Positions 12,134-20,965 are shown, counted from the first letter of the stretch. The stretch is 64,000 bases of DNA from Umezawaea sp042738955 (GCF_042738955.1 NZ_JBHYHC010000009.1:1-64000); one strand, 5' to 3'. Notes: generated by a model not told the origin, from the sequence alone. Translations and numbers: made by a program.

Positions 12134-13261
12134 ATGCGCAGACTCGCCGGGGTTCTGGCCGTGGCCCTCGTGGCCGGGTGCACGACGACCACCGCTGGTG
12201 GCAGCGCCCCGCCCGCCCAAGCCCCCTCCGGTCTCAAGGTCGAGGAGGTCGTCGGCGGGTTGAGCCACGCGTGGGACGTGGGGTTCCTGCCCGACGGGCA
12301 GGTTCTCGTCACGCAGCGGGCCGGGAAGCTGACCCTGGTGAAGGACGGCAAGGCCACCGACCTGAAGGCCGACCTCGACGACGTGAAGCCGCGCGGCGAG
12401 GGTGGACTGATGGGTCTGGTGGTGCACCCGGACTTCGCCACCTCGCGGCTGTTCACCACCTGCCAGACGTCGCAGAACGACGTCCGCCTCGTCACGTGGC
12501 AGCTGTCCACCGACGGCGCCAGCGCGATCCGGGTCAAGAACCCGTTGCTGGGCGGCCTGCCGGTGAACCAGAGCGGCAGGCACTCGGGGTGCCGTCCGAC
12601 GCTCGCGCAGGACGGGTCGCTGCTCGTCGGCACCGGCGACACGGCGAACGGGACGATCGCGCAGGACCTGAACAGCCTGGGCGGCAAGGTGTTGCGGATC
12701 GACCTCGCGACCGGCGCGCCGAAGCCGGACAACCCCACCCCCGGCAGCCGGGTCTACACCTACGGCCACCGCAACGTGCAGGGCGTGGCGGTGAACCCGA
12801 AGACCGGCCAGGTGTTCACCGCCGAGCACGGCCCCGACGTCGACGACGAGCTGAACCTCCTGAAGCCCGGCGCGAACTACGGCTGGGACCCCGGACAGGG
12901 CGGCACGAAGCCCGGCTACGACGAGAGCGTGCCGATGACGGACCTCACGCGGTTCCCGGACGCCGTCGAGGCGATCTGGAAGTCGGGCTCCCCGACCGAG
13001 GCCATCGCGGGCGCGACGTTCCTCAGCGGCGGGCAGTGGGGCGACCTGGACGGTGTGCTGGCCGTCGTCGCGCTGAAGGGCTCGAAGCTGATGCTGTTCA
13101 CCCTCACCCCCGAGGGCGGCGTGCACTCGGTGGCCGTGCCCGCCGAACTCGACGGCACGCAGGGGCGGCTGCGCGCGGCCAGGACCGGGCCGGACGGGGC
13201 CCTCTACGTCACGACGTCCAACGGCGACAACGACAAGCTGCTGCGGATCACCCGCGCCTAA
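12134..13261 (+). CDS. PQQ-dependent sugar dehydrogenase-like lipoprotein
   Basis: A 375-aa lipoprotein (lipobox LVAGC, Cys about residue 16) with the six-bladed glucose/sorbosone dehydrogenase fold. Diagnostic motifs are HAWDVGFLPDG, GEGGLMGLVVHPDF, YTYGHRNVQGV and HGPDVDDELN. Family members oxidise aldose sugars with PQQ, or act as soluble sugar-binding propellers. No PQQ synthesis genes are in the window, so the cofactor is unproven. The ATG at 12134 is used. Its stop overlaps the stop of the convergent TetR gene by 4 nt (CTAA), leaving no room for a terminator. Confidence 0.9.
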   Translation: MRRLAGVLAVALVAGCTTTTAGGSAPPAQAPSGLKVEEVVGGLSHAWDVGFLPDGQVLVTQRAGKLTLVKDGKATDLKADLDDVKPRGEGGLMGLVVHPDFATSRLFTTCQTSQNDVRLVTWQLSTDGASAIRVKNPLLGGLPVNQSGRHSGCRPTLAQDGSLLVGTGDTANGTIAQDLNSLGGKVLRIDLATGAPKPDNPTPGSRVYTYGHRNVQGVAVNPKTGQVFTAEHGPDVDDELNLLKPGANYGWDPGQGGTKPGYDESVPMTDLTRFPDAVEAIWKSGSPTEAIAGATFLSGGQWGDLDGVLAVVALKGSKLMLFTLTPEGGVHSVAVPAELDGTQGRLRAARTGPDGALYVTTSNGDNDKLLRITRA

Positions 13262-13908
13262 CGGGTCCGCAGCTTCGGCTTGTGGTCCATGTGGGACAGG
13301 CCCTTCCACGCCAGGTTGACCAGGTGCGCGGCCACCTCGTCCTTCTTCGGCTTGCGCACCTCCAGCCACCACTGGCCGGTGAGCGCGACCATGCCGACGA
13401 GCGCCTGGCTGTACAGCGCGGCCAGCTTGCGGTCGTAGCCCTGCTGGGAGAAGTGCGTGCCGAGGATGCTCTCGACCTGCGAGGCGATGTCGTTGAGCAG
13501 CGAGGAGAACGTGCCCGTGGACGAGGCCACCGGCGAGTCGCGCACGAGGATGCGGAACCCGTCCGACGAGCCCTCGATGTAGTCGAGCAGCGCGCACGCG
13601 GCCTGCTCCAGCAGTTCCCGCGGGTGCCCCCCGGACAGGGCGTTGACGATCTGGTCCATCAGGGCTTCCATCTCGCGGTCGACGACGACCGCGTAGATGC
13701 CCTCCTTGCCGCCGAAGTGCTCGTACACCACGGGCTTGCTCACGCCCGCGCGGTGCGCGATCTCCTCGACGGAGGCGACCTCGTAGCCCTTCTCGGCGAA
13801 CAGGGCGCGCGCCACGTCGAGCAGTTGCTCGCGCCGTTCCTTGCCCGTCATCCGGACCCTGACGACCGGCGCAGAGTCCGCCTCGCCCTTGCGCCGTCTC
13901 CCAGTCAC
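13258..13908 (-). CDS. TetR-family transcriptional regulator
   Basis: A 216-aa repressor from the GTG at 13908 (VTGRRRKG), which has AGGG 8 nt upstream; a longer frame to 13941 lacks such a site. The N-terminal helix-turn-helix is typical (ASVEEIAHRAGVSKPVVYEHFGGKEG). The C-terminal ligand domain includes LRILVRDSP-like and GMVALTGQWWLEV segments. It sits next to an acyl-CoA desaturase, and in M. tuberculosis a TetR gene (Rv1019, as I recall) occupies the same place between glmU and mfd. The 35-bp dyad upstream of the desaturase (14963-14997) is a candidate operator. The effector is unknown. Confidence 0.92.
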   Translation of the reverse strand: MTGRRRKGEADSAPVVRVRMTGKERREQLLDVARALFAEKGYEVASVEEIAHRAGVSKPVVYEHFGGKEGIYAVVVDREMEALMDQIVNALSGGHPRELLEQAACALLDYIEGSSDGFRILVRDSPVASSTGTFSSLLNDIASQVESILGTHFSQQGYDRKLAALYSQALVGMVALTGQWWLEVRKPKKDEVAAHLVNLAWKGLSHMDHKPKLRTR

Positions 13909-13947
13909 CTCGATCACCCTAGGCGCTCGACGATCTGGCAAAACGCG

Positions 13948-13980
13948 CGCCCCTCGCCACGGAGGCCGCGGCGAGGGGCG
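13948..13980 (-). terminator. Hairpin downstream of the desaturase gene
   Basis: Perfect 11-bp stem CGCCCCTCGCC / GGCGAGGGGCG with an 11-nt loop, placed 8 nt after the desaturase stop on the minus strand. No long T-run. It separates the desaturase from the TetR gene that follows in the same direction. Confidence 0.7.
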
Positions 13981-13987
13981 GGCGGGG

Positions 13988-14929
13988 TCACTTCTTGGCG
14001 CTGATGCGCTGGAGGCGCTGCGTGTTGGGCCAGCGCACGTTCGTCGCCCACCCGACCTTCTCGAACACCCAGATCAGCCGTGCGGAGATGTCGATCTGCC
14101 CGCGCTTCACGCCGTGCCGCGCGCAGGTCGGGTCGGCGTGGTGCAGGTTGTGCCACGACTCGCCGAACGACAGGATCGCCAGCGGCCAGAAGTTGGCGGA
14201 CTTGTCGCGGGCCGCGAACGGCCGGTCGCCGATCATGTGGCAGATCGAGTTCACCGACCACGTGACGTGGTGCAGGAACGCGACGCGAACCAGGCCCGCC
14301 CAGAAGAACGCGCTGAGCGCGCCCTGCCAGGACAGCGTGATCAGGCCGCCGAGCGCGGCCGGGGTCAGCAGGCTGACGACGGTCCAGAGCACGAACCGCT
14401 GGTTGATCCGGACGAGGTCCTTGTCGGCCAGCAGGTCCGGCGCGAAGCGCTGCGCGTTGGTGGTGTCGCGGTCGAAGAGCCAGCCCATGTGCGCGTGCCA
14501 GAAGCCCTTGGCCAGCGCGGCCGGGCCGCTGCCGAACAGCCACGGCGAGTGCGGGTCGCCCTCCTTGTCGGAGAACGCGTGGTGCCTGCGGTGGTCGGCC
14601 ACCCAGTCGATGACCGGGCCCTGCAACGCCGTGCTGCCCATGATCGCGAGCGCGATCTTCAACGCGCGGGTGGCCTTGAACGAGCCGTGGGTGAAGTAGC
14701 GGTGGTAGCCGATCGTGATGCCCAGGCCCGCCAAGCAGTAGAAGACGGCGAAGAGGGCCACGTCGACCCAGCCCAGTCCCCAGCCCCAGGCGATCGGGAC
14801 CGCGGCCAGCAGTGCCAGGAACGGCACGATGACGAACACGTACACGCCGAACTGCTCGGAGTTCCCGCGCCGACCGTCGATGATCGGCTTGGGCCCCTTG
14901 TCCGTGGACCGGTCGATGGTGCTGGTCAT
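13988..14929 (-). CDS. Acyl-CoA (stearoyl-CoA type) delta-9 desaturase
   Basis: A 313-aa integral membrane di-iron desaturase introducing a cis double bond into acyl-CoA. The three histidine boxes are present and in order: HRYFTH, HRRHHAF and HNLHH, with membrane segments between them (VIVPFLALLAAVPIAWGWGLG; VALFAVFYCLAGLGITIGY). The ATG at 14929 has GAGG 8 nt upstream. A large interrupted palindrome lies 34 nt before the start. Regulation by the adjacent TetR protein is inferred, since membrane-lipid desaturases are commonly under TetR control in actinobacteria. Length is normal. Confidence 0.93.
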   Translation of the reverse strand: MTSTIDRSTDKGPKPIIDGRRGNSEQFGVYVFVIVPFLALLAAVPIAWGWGLGWVDVALFAVFYCLAGLGITIGYHRYFTHGSFKATRALKIALAIMGSTALQGPVIDWVADHRRHHAFSDKEGDPHSPWLFGSGPAALAKGFWHAHMGWLFDRDTTNAQRFAPDLLADKDLVRINQRFVLWTVVSLLTPAALGGLITLSWQGALSAFFWAGLVRVAFLHHVTWSVNSICHMIGDRPFAARDKSANFWPLAILSFGESWHNLHHADPTCARHGVKRGQIDISARLIWVFEKVGWATNVRWPNTQRLQRISAKK

Positions 14930-14962
14930 GCGACATACCTCGGGGTGTGGGGGGTGGAGGTG

Positions 14963-14997
14963 AACCTACGCGACCGTAAGTTACGCCAGCGTAGGTT
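14963..14997. promoter_or_regulatory. 35-bp nested dyad upstream of the desaturase (candidate TetR operator)
   Basis: Outer arms AACCTACGC (14963-14971) and GCGTAGGTT (14989-14997) and inner arms CGTAA / TTACG (14975-14979 and 14981-14985) are all exact and share one centre at base 14980, with 3-nt gaps on each side. This is two concentric palindromes, as expected where two repressor dimers bind. It lies between the divergent desaturase and hydrolase genes. Confidence 0.75.
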
Positions 14998-15097
14998 AGG
15001 TCACCCTTGTTTGGCCAGTGGTCAACGCAAATCTCGGGTTCTTCTCAGGATCGAGACGCTTTCCCCACGCGCACGGGACGATCTGCCCCGGCATCAT

Positions 15098-16279
15098 GTG
15101 CGGGTGGAGTCACCCAACGTTCGGCCGCGCCGCCGCCGACGGATCGTCGTTCTCACCACCCTGGGCGTGGTCGTCCTCCTGCTGCTGGCGGCCGGGGGCG
15201 TGCTGGCGGGCGGCTGGTACTACAGCGGGCAGCTGCTGGACCCGGCGAACGCCCGCCCCGGCTACCCCGACACGTCCGCCGGTCCGACGGGCGACGCGGC
15301 CAAGCCCGCCGTGCTCCTGGAGCAGTCCGAGGACACCGTCCTGCCGGGCACGTGGGGGCTGCTGTGGGACGGCGGGGCGTCCCGCGTGGGCCCGGTCGAG
15401 GGCCGGCCGGACGGCAAGGTGCGCCGCCCGCTGCTCGACGGCACGGCCCCTCCGGCGGGCACGAAGGTGCGGATGGCGACCAACGTCTGGGCCACCGACC
15501 CGAAGGCGGCCGTCGGACTCGACTTCACCGACGTCAAGATCGGCACCGAGCTGGGCGACGCCCCGGCGTGGTTCGTGCCCGGCACGTCGACCACGTGGGT
15601 CGTCGCCGTCCACGGCCGCGCGGGCTCCCGCGCCGAGGCGCTGCGGGTGCTGCCGCAACTGCACGAGCGGGGCCTGCCGACGCTGGTGATGAGCTACCGC
15701 AACGACACCGACGAGGGCGCCCCGGCGTCCCCGGACGGCCTGTACCACCTCGGCGGCACCGAGTGGCACGACGTGGAGGCCGGGATCCGCTACGCGCAGT
15801 CCCAGGGGGCCGCGCACGTGCTGCTCTACGGCTGGTCCATGGGCGGCGCGATCGTCGGGCAGCTGCTCTCCCAGTCGCCGCTGGCGAGCACCGTCATCGG
15901 CGTCGTGCTGGACGCGCCGGTCACGAACTGGACGAAGACCCTCGAACTGCAAGCCGCCAACCGGGACGTGCCGACGGCGATCGTGCCCGTGGCCGAGCTG
16001 GTGTCGGACTGGCGGGCCGACATCGGCTTCGAGAAGTTCGACCTCGTCGCGCACCCGCCCGCCGTGAAACCCAAGACGTTGATCTTCCACGGCAACGCCG
16101 ACGGCACCGTCCCGGTGCAGGGCTCGCGGGACCTGGCGGCGGCCGCCGCGCGGCTCCAGTGGCCGATCCAGTACGTCGAGGTGCCCGGCGCGGACCACAC
16201 CGCCGCGTGGAACACCGACCCGGCCGCGTACCGGCGAAATGTGGACGACTTCCTGGACGGAGTCATCGGCGCCTCTTGA
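15098..16279 (+). CDS. Membrane-anchored alpha/beta hydrolase
   Basis: A protein of about 393 aa. A basic N-terminus (RPRRRRR) precedes one transmembrane helix (VVLTTLGVVVLLLLAAGGVLAGG region), then an extracellular alpha/beta-hydrolase fold. The nucleophile elbow is GWSMGG (catalytic Ser); the terminal His is in PGADHTAAW; DAPVTNW and HGNADGTVP precede it and hold candidate acid residues. The substrate is unknown; esterase or lipase activity is likely. GTG codons at 15098 and 15104 are equally good starts, and no strong ribosome site is visible. It diverges from the desaturase. Confidence 0.85.
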   Translation: MRVESPNVRPRRRRRIVVLTTLGVVVLLLLAAGGVLAGGWYYSGQLLDPANARPGYPDTSAGPTGDAAKPAVLLEQSEDTVLPGTWGLLWDGGASRVGPVEGRPDGKVRRPLLDGTAPPAGTKVRMATNVWATDPKAAVGLDFTDVKIGTELGDAPAWFVPGTSTTWVVAVHGRAGSRAEALRVLPQLHERGLPTLVMSYRNDTDEGAPASPDGLYHLGGTEWHDVEAGIRYAQSQGAAHVLLYGWSMGGAIVGQLLSQSPLASTVIGVVLDAPVTNWTKTLELQAANRDVPTAIVPVAELVSDWRADIGFEKFDLVAHPPAVKPKTLIFHGNADGTVPVQGSRDLAAAAARLQWPIQYVEVPGADHTAAWNTDPAAYRRNVDDFLDGVIGAS

Positions 16280-16383
16280 CCTGGCACAACACGGTACGTC
16301 ATGATCGAACTACCGAATGGCAGCGGCCAGTTGAGTGGTCATGCGACCATGCTCGGCGCAGGCATGACAACATGTGTTCGCGC

Positions 16384-16403
16384 GGGCGGGGCTTGCCCCG
16401 CCC
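16384..16403. terminator. Short GC hairpin between hydrolase gene and tRNA-Gln
   Basis: Perfect 8-bp stem GGGCGGGG / CCCCGCCC with a CTTG loop, ending 2 nt before the tRNA. It is about 105 nt after the hydrolase stop. It may terminate that gene or act in processing of the tRNA 5' end; there is no T-run. Confidence 0.45.
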
Positions 16404-16405
16404 GA

Positions 16406-16476
16406 TCCGCCATGGTGTAAAGGCAGCACCTCTGATTTTGGTTCAGATGGTCCAGGTTCGAATCCTGGTGGCGGAG
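16406..16476 (+). tRNA. tRNA-Gln (anticodon TTG)
   Basis: A cloverleaf can be folded: acceptor TCCGCCA / TGGCGGA, anticodon stem TCTGA / TCAGA around loop TTTTGGT (anticodon TTG, reads CAA), and T-arm CCAGG TTCGAAT CCTGG. CCA is not encoded. It stands alone ahead of the diguanylate cyclase gene. Confidence 0.93.
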
Positions 16477-16573
16477 CGGAACTGTCGGGCCGGGACCTCC
16501 GGCCCGAAACCCTGCGGTTGGTGCATGGGGGTGTGGGTCGCTGCACGACGAAGCGGTCGATGAGCAGGACAAC

Positions 16574-18220
16574 GTGTCGCCGGCGCTGCACGAGATGTCC
16601 GACGCCTGGCTGGTCGGCCGCGCGCAAGAACTCATGGCGATCGCCCAGAGCAGCCACCTCGCGGACCAGCTCGACGCCGCGAGCGAGGTCGACGAGATCC
16701 TCGAAGAGGCCCAGGGCCGCGGTGAGCCGCGGATCGTCGCCCAGCTCCTCCGCGCCGCCGCCGTCGTCCGGCTCGTGACCCCCGGCCTGGTCGACCTGTC
16801 CGACCCCCTGCTCGACGAGATGCTCGCGCACACCCAGCGGCACGGCCTGGTCGTGCTGGAGGCCGAGGCGCACGCGCTGCGCGGCCGCCGCTTCCTGCTC
16901 GGCAACGTCGAGGACAAGGCGCTCACCGAGGTCGCCCGCGGGCTCGCGATGCTCGAGGAGGGCCTCACCCAGGACCCCGTGCTGGACAAGCGCACGTGGA
17001 ACCGGCTGCTCGCGTCGGCGTTGCAGAGCACCGGGCTCGTGCTGACCCAGCTCGGCGTGTTCGCGCTCGCCGACGAGGTCCTGGCCAGGGCGAACGAGGC
17101 CATCAGGGAGAGCGCGGGCCCGCACCAGATCTACGTGCACCTGCTCAACCGCACCCGGCTGAAGATCGGCTGGGGCCTGCGGATCGAGCGGGTCGACAAC
17201 TTCGACGAGGCCAAGGCCCACTTCGACATGGCCTCCGCCATAGCGAAGGCCGTGGAGGGCCCGTTCCGCGAGTCGCTGCACCCCGGCCGTCGCGACCGCT
17301 CCGCCGCCGACCAGGTGCCGGTGATCGGGGCCGCGCACGCGCTGGCCGACCCGTCGCCCGACCACCTCGACCGGCTGTGGACGTTGCGCGAGCTGTCCAT
17401 GTACGCCCGCGAGCTGATCATCGTGGCCATCGCGCTCGCCCGGTGCCTGCAGACCGAGGGCCGCGTCGACGAGGGCCTCAAGGTGCTCAGCGACGCCCGC
17501 AAGCGCCTGGAGCACGACACCTCCGAGCCGACGCTGATGCTGTGCCTGGTCCGCGAGTACGCCCGCCTGTCGGACACCGCGGGCGAGGAGACCGTGTCGG
17601 CCCTCCAGAGCTACGCCACGGCGCTCGAGATCGAGCTGTGGCAGATGCAGGAGGCCCGCACGTCGACCCTCATCACCCGGCGCGACCACGAGCGGCTGAC
17701 GCGGGCGCACGGCGCCATCGCGCAGCAGGCCATGCAGGACCCGCTCACCGGCCTGCCCAACCGGCGGGCGCTCGACGAGAAGATGGCGACCCTCATCACC
17801 GGCCAGACCTACCCGCTGTCGATCGCGCTGGTCGACCTGGACGGGTTCAAGGTGGTCAACGACCGGTACTCGCACGCCGAGGGCGACGACGTCCTGCGGG
17901 TGATTGCGAGCACACTGCGCCAAGCCCTCCGGGGTGACGACATGGTCGCCCGCTACGGCGGCGACGAGTTCGTCGTGCTGCTGCCCGGAGCCCCCCTCAG
18001 CGCCGCGCAGGCGGCACTGGGTCGAGCGGTGGATGCCGTGGCGGGCTTGCCTTTGGACCTCTCGCGCGGGGTCACCCTGTCGGTCGGCGTGATCTCCCTG
18101 CGCCCCCGCGAGACCGCGAACCAGGCCCTCTCCCGAGCCGACTCCGCGATGTACGTGGCGAAGCGCCAAGGTGGATCCCAGGTGGCCGCCGTCGCCGGGG
18201 AACCCGAGGCGGAGGCCTAG
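16574..18220 (+). CDS. Diguanylate cyclase (GGDEF) with helical N-terminal region
   Basis: A 548-aa cytosolic protein. Residues 1-370 are helical and TPR-like (LLRAAAVVRLV; LDEMLAHTQRHGLVVLEAEAHALRG) with no membrane segment. The C-terminal GGDEF domain opens with DPLTGLPNRRALDEKM. The active site GGDEF is intact at residues 462-466 and a canonical inhibitory I-site, RGDD, lies five residues before it, so both c-di-GMP synthesis and product inhibition are expected. The GTG at 16574 has AGGA 5 nt upstream. The sensory ligand or partner of the helical part is unknown. No EAL domain is present. Confidence 0.93.
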   Translation: MSPALHEMSDAWLVGRAQELMAIAQSSHLADQLDAASEVDEILEEAQGRGEPRIVAQLLRAAAVVRLVTPGLVDLSDPLLDEMLAHTQRHGLVVLEAEAHALRGRRFLLGNVEDKALTEVARGLAMLEEGLTQDPVLDKRTWNRLLASALQSTGLVLTQLGVFALADEVLARANEAIRESAGPHQIYVHLLNRTRLKIGWGLRIERVDNFDEAKAHFDMASAIAKAVEGPFRESLHPGRRDRSAADQVPVIGAAHALADPSPDHLDRLWTLRELSMYARELIIVAIALARCLQTEGRVDEGLKVLSDARKRLEHDTSEPTLMLCLVREYARLSDTAGEETVSALQSYATALEIELWQMQEARTSTLITRRDHERLTRAHGAIAQQAMQDPLTGLPNRRALDEKMATLITGQTYPLSIALVDLDGFKVVNDRYSHAEGDDVLRVIASTLRQALRGDDMVARYGGDEFVVLLPGAPLSAAQAALGRAVDAVAGLPLDLSRGVTLSVGVISLRPRETANQALSRADSAMYVAKRQGGSQVAAVAGEPEAEA

Positions 18221-18298
18221 TATCGACTCCTGGCGGGAGCCAGGTCCCCTCCCGTCGCAGGCAAGTCTGAGAAGAACTGCTTCTAAGGGAGAGCGCTG

Positions 18299-19798
18299 AT
18301 GCTCCAGGGTGGTAGCACCCCAGGCTCCGCAGGCCCCGTCAGCACCATCGTCCTCGCCGCGGGTGAAGGCACCCGCATGCGGTCGGCGACCCCCAAGGTG
18401 CTGCACCGGATCGCGGGTCGTTCGTTGGTGGAGCACGCGGTGCGCGCGGCGGCCGGCACGGAACCCGATCACCTGGCCGTCGTGGTCGGACACGGCCGCG
18501 CGGCCGTCACCGAGCACCTGGACGCCCTCGGCGTGGCGCTCGACCGCAAGGTCACCGTCGCCGTGCAGGAGGAGCAGAACGGCACCGGGCACGCCGTCGG
18601 CTGCGGCCTGGCGGAACTGCCCGCCGACCTCACCGGCACCGTGCTCGTCAGCTACGGCGACGTGCCGCTGCTGGACGCCGACACCCTGCGCGGCCTGCTG
18701 GCCGAGCACGTCGAGTCCGGCAACGCGGTCACCGTGCTGACGTCGGTGCTGACCGACCCGACCGGCTACGGCCGGATCGTGCGCTCGGCCGACGGCGCCG
18801 TGCAGGCGATCGTCGAGCAGAAGGACGCCACCGAGGAGCAGCGCGCGATCTCCGAGATCAACTCGGGCGTCTACGCGTTCGACGCGGCGGTGCTGCGCGA
18901 CGGCCTCTCGCGGCTGTCCACGGACAACGTGCAGGGCGAGCTGTACCTGACCGACGTCCTGGGCATCGCCCGCGGCGACGGCAGGCGCGTGGGCGCTCTC
19001 ATCGCGGGCGACCCGTGGCTGGTCGAGGGCGTGAACGACAAGGTCCAGCTCGCGAAGCTCGGCGCGGAGCTCAACCGCAGGCTCGTCGAGAAGGCGATGC
19101 GCGCGGGCGTGACGGTCGTCGACCCGGCGACCACGTGGCTGGACGCGGACGTGTCGCTCGGTCGCGACGTGCTCATCGAGCCCGGCGTGCAGCTGCGCGC
19201 GGGCACGACCGTCGGCGAGGGCGCGACCATCGGCCCGGACACCACGCTCTCGGCGTGCGTGATCGGCGCGGGCGCGTCGGTCGTCCGCACCCACGGCAGC
19301 CAGTCCGAGATCGGCGACCACGCGGGCGTCGGCCCGTTCGCCTACCTGCGGCCCGGCACGAAGCTCGGCGCGACCGGCAAGATCGGCACGTTCGTCGAGG
19401 TCAAGAACTCGGACATCGGCGTCGGCAGCAAGGTCCCGCACCTGAGCTACATCGGCGACACCACGGTCGGCGAGCACAGCAACGTCGGCGCGGCCAGCGT
19501 CACCGTCAACTACGACGGCGTGAAGAAGCACCGGACCGTCATCGGCGACCACTGCCGCACCGGCTCGGACAACATGTTCGTCGCCCCCGTCACGATCGGC
19601 GACGGCGCGTACACCGGCGCGGGCAGCGTCATCCGCCGCAACGTCCCGCCGGGCGCGCTCGCCGTGTCGGGCGGACCCCAGCGCAACCTCGAGGGCTGGG
19701 TCACCAGCCGTCGGGCGGGCACCGCCGCCGCCGACGCTGCGGAACGCGCGCTCGCGGCCCAGACTGTGGACACCACCGATGAAGGGCCTCGACCGTGA
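18299..19798 (+). CDS. glmU: Bifunctional GlmU (GlcN-1-P acetyltransferase / GlcNAc-1-P uridylyltransferase)
   Basis: A 499-aa enzyme making UDP-GlcNAc for peptidoglycan and other envelope sugars. The N-terminal nucleotidyltransferase has LAAGEGTRMRSATPKVLH and the Mg-binding YGDVPLLD. The C-terminal left-handed beta-helix shows hexapeptide repeats (TTVGEGATIGPDTTLSACVIG) and the acetyltransferase site NYDGVKKHRT. The ATG at 18299 follows GGGAG at good spacing. The stop overlaps the prs start (GTGA). Length and motifs are normal. Confidence 0.97.
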   Translation: MLQGGSTPGSAGPVSTIVLAAGEGTRMRSATPKVLHRIAGRSLVEHAVRAAAGTEPDHLAVVVGHGRAAVTEHLDALGVALDRKVTVAVQEEQNGTGHAVGCGLAELPADLTGTVLVSYGDVPLLDADTLRGLLAEHVESGNAVTVLTSVLTDPTGYGRIVRSADGAVQAIVEQKDATEEQRAISEINSGVYAFDAAVLRDGLSRLSTDNVQGELYLTDVLGIARGDGRRVGALIAGDPWLVEGVNDKVQLAKLGAELNRRLVEKAMRAGVTVVDPATTWLDADVSLGRDVLIEPGVQLRAGTTVGEGATIGPDTTLSACVIGAGASVVRTHGSQSEIGDHAGVGPFAYLRPGTKLGATGKIGTFVEVKNSDIGVGSKVPHLSYIGDTTVGEHSNVGAASVTVNYDGVKKHRTVIGDHCRTGSDNMFVAPVTIGDGAYTGAGSVIRRNVPPGALAVSGGPQRNLEGWVTSRRAGTAAADAAERALAAQTVDTTDEGPRP

Positions 19799-20784
19799 GC
19801 TTCTCGAAGTCCGTGTCCGGCACACCGAAGAAGAACCTGATGCTCTTCGGGGGCCGCGCGTACCCCGAGCTGACGGAGGAGGTGGCCAAGCACCTCAACG
19901 TGTCGGTCACCCCCCAGTCCGCCTACGACTTCGCGAACGGCGAGATCTTCGTGCGCTTCGAGGAGTCCGTGCGGGGGTGCGACGCCTTCGTCATCCAGAG
20001 CCACTGCGCGCCCATCAACCAGTGGCTCATGGAGCAGCTGATCATGGTGGACGCGCTGAAGCGCGCCAGCTCGAAGCGCATCACGGTGATCATGCCGTTC
20101 TACCCGTACGCCAGGCAGGACAAGAAGCACCGCGGCCGCGAGCCCATCTCGGCCAGGCTGGTGGCGGACATGTTCAAGGTCGCGGGAGCGGACCGCCTGG
20201 TCTCGGTGGACCTGCACACCTCCCAGATCCAGGGCTTCTTCGACGGCCCGGTGGACCACCTGTGGGCCATGCCCCTGCTGGCCGACCACGTGCGTGAGAA
20301 GTACGCCGACAACGACCTCACGGTCGTCTCGCCGGACGCGGGCCGCACGAAGCTCGCGGAGAAGTGGGCCGACACCCTCGGCGGCAGCCCGATCGCCTTC
20401 ATCCACAAGACCCGCGACCCGCTGAGGCCGAACGAGGTCGTGGCGAACCGCGTCGTGGGCCAGGTGAAGGGCCGCACGTGCGTCGTCATCGACGACATGA
20501 TCGACACGGGCGGGACCATCGTGAAGGCGGTGGAGCAGCTCCTGAAGGAGGGCGCGGCGGACGTGGTGATCGCCGCGACCCACGGCGTCCTCTCCGGGCC
20601 CGCGTACGAGCGCCTGGAGAACTGCGGGGCGAAGGAGGTCATCTTCACCGACACCCTGCCGATCCCCGTGGAGAAGCGCTTCTCGAGCATGACGGTGCTG
20701 TCCATCGCGCCGCTGCTGGCCCGTGTGATCCAGGAGGTCTTCGAGGACGGGTCGGTCACCAGCCTGTTCGACGGCAACGCCTGA
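19795..20784 (+). CDS. prs: Ribose-phosphate pyrophosphokinase
   Basis: A 329-aa PRPP synthetase supplying PRPP to purine, pyrimidine, His and Trp synthesis and, in this lineage, decaprenyl-phosphoribose for arabinan. Motifs: ANGEIFVRFEESVRG near the N-terminus, the ATP/ribose-5-P region QSHCAPINQWLMEQL and FYPYARQDKKHRGREPI, and the PRPP-binding loop DDMIDTGGTI. The GTG start overlaps the glmU stop by 4 nt, so the two form an operon that ends at the terminator 12 nt downstream. Confidence 0.97.
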   Translation: MSFSKSVSGTPKKNLMLFGGRAYPELTEEVAKHLNVSVTPQSAYDFANGEIFVRFEESVRGCDAFVIQSHCAPINQWLMEQLIMVDALKRASSKRITVIMPFYPYARQDKKHRGREPISARLVADMFKVAGADRLVSVDLHTSQIQGFFDGPVDHLWAMPLLADHVREKYADNDLTVVSPDAGRTKLAEKWADTLGGSPIAFIHKTRDPLRPNEVVANRVVGQVKGRTCVVIDDMIDTGGTIVKAVEQLLKEGAADVVIAATHGVLSGPAYERLENCGAKEVIFTDTLPIPVEKRFSSMTVLSIAPLLARVIQEVFEDGSVTSLFDGNA

Positions 20785-20795
20785 TCCGCTCACTT

Positions 20796-20836
20796 CGACA
20801 GCGGCGCCCACCTCGGTGGGCGCCGCTGTCGTTTTC
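20796..20836 (+). terminator. Rho-independent terminator of glmU-prs
   Basis: A perfect 17-bp GC-rich stem (20796-20812 with 20815-20831) and minimal loop, followed directly by TTTT. This is the clearest intrinsic terminator in the window. Confidence 0.93.
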
Positions 20837-20935
20837 CGGCCCTCAGCCCGTCGCCCCACCCACCGCACGACCCCCAGAGGTCACCTCGCCGCCACCCCGT
20901 CGCCATCACCCGTTAGAGCCCCATCCCCACCCCGA

Positions 20936-20965
20936 TTAGGGCTCCCGCAAATCCCGGCCTACACT
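20936..20965 (+). promoter_or_regulatory. Candidate rplY promoter
   Basis: A -35-like TTAGGG (20936-20941), an 18-nt spacer and -10 TACACT (20960-20965) precede rplY by about 160 nt. The -10 fits the actinobacterial TANNNT pattern; the -35 is weak. The long leader with hairpins leaves room for feedback control by the ribosomal protein, which is inference. Confidence 0.4.

Noticed and set aside
16366..16381. SOS-box-like sequence (reverse complement CGAACACATGTTG)
   Set aside because: One half-site and the RYRY centre fit the mycobacterial LexA box, but the second half is degenerate, and the nearest downstream gene is a tRNA. About 12 of 16 positions is not enough.
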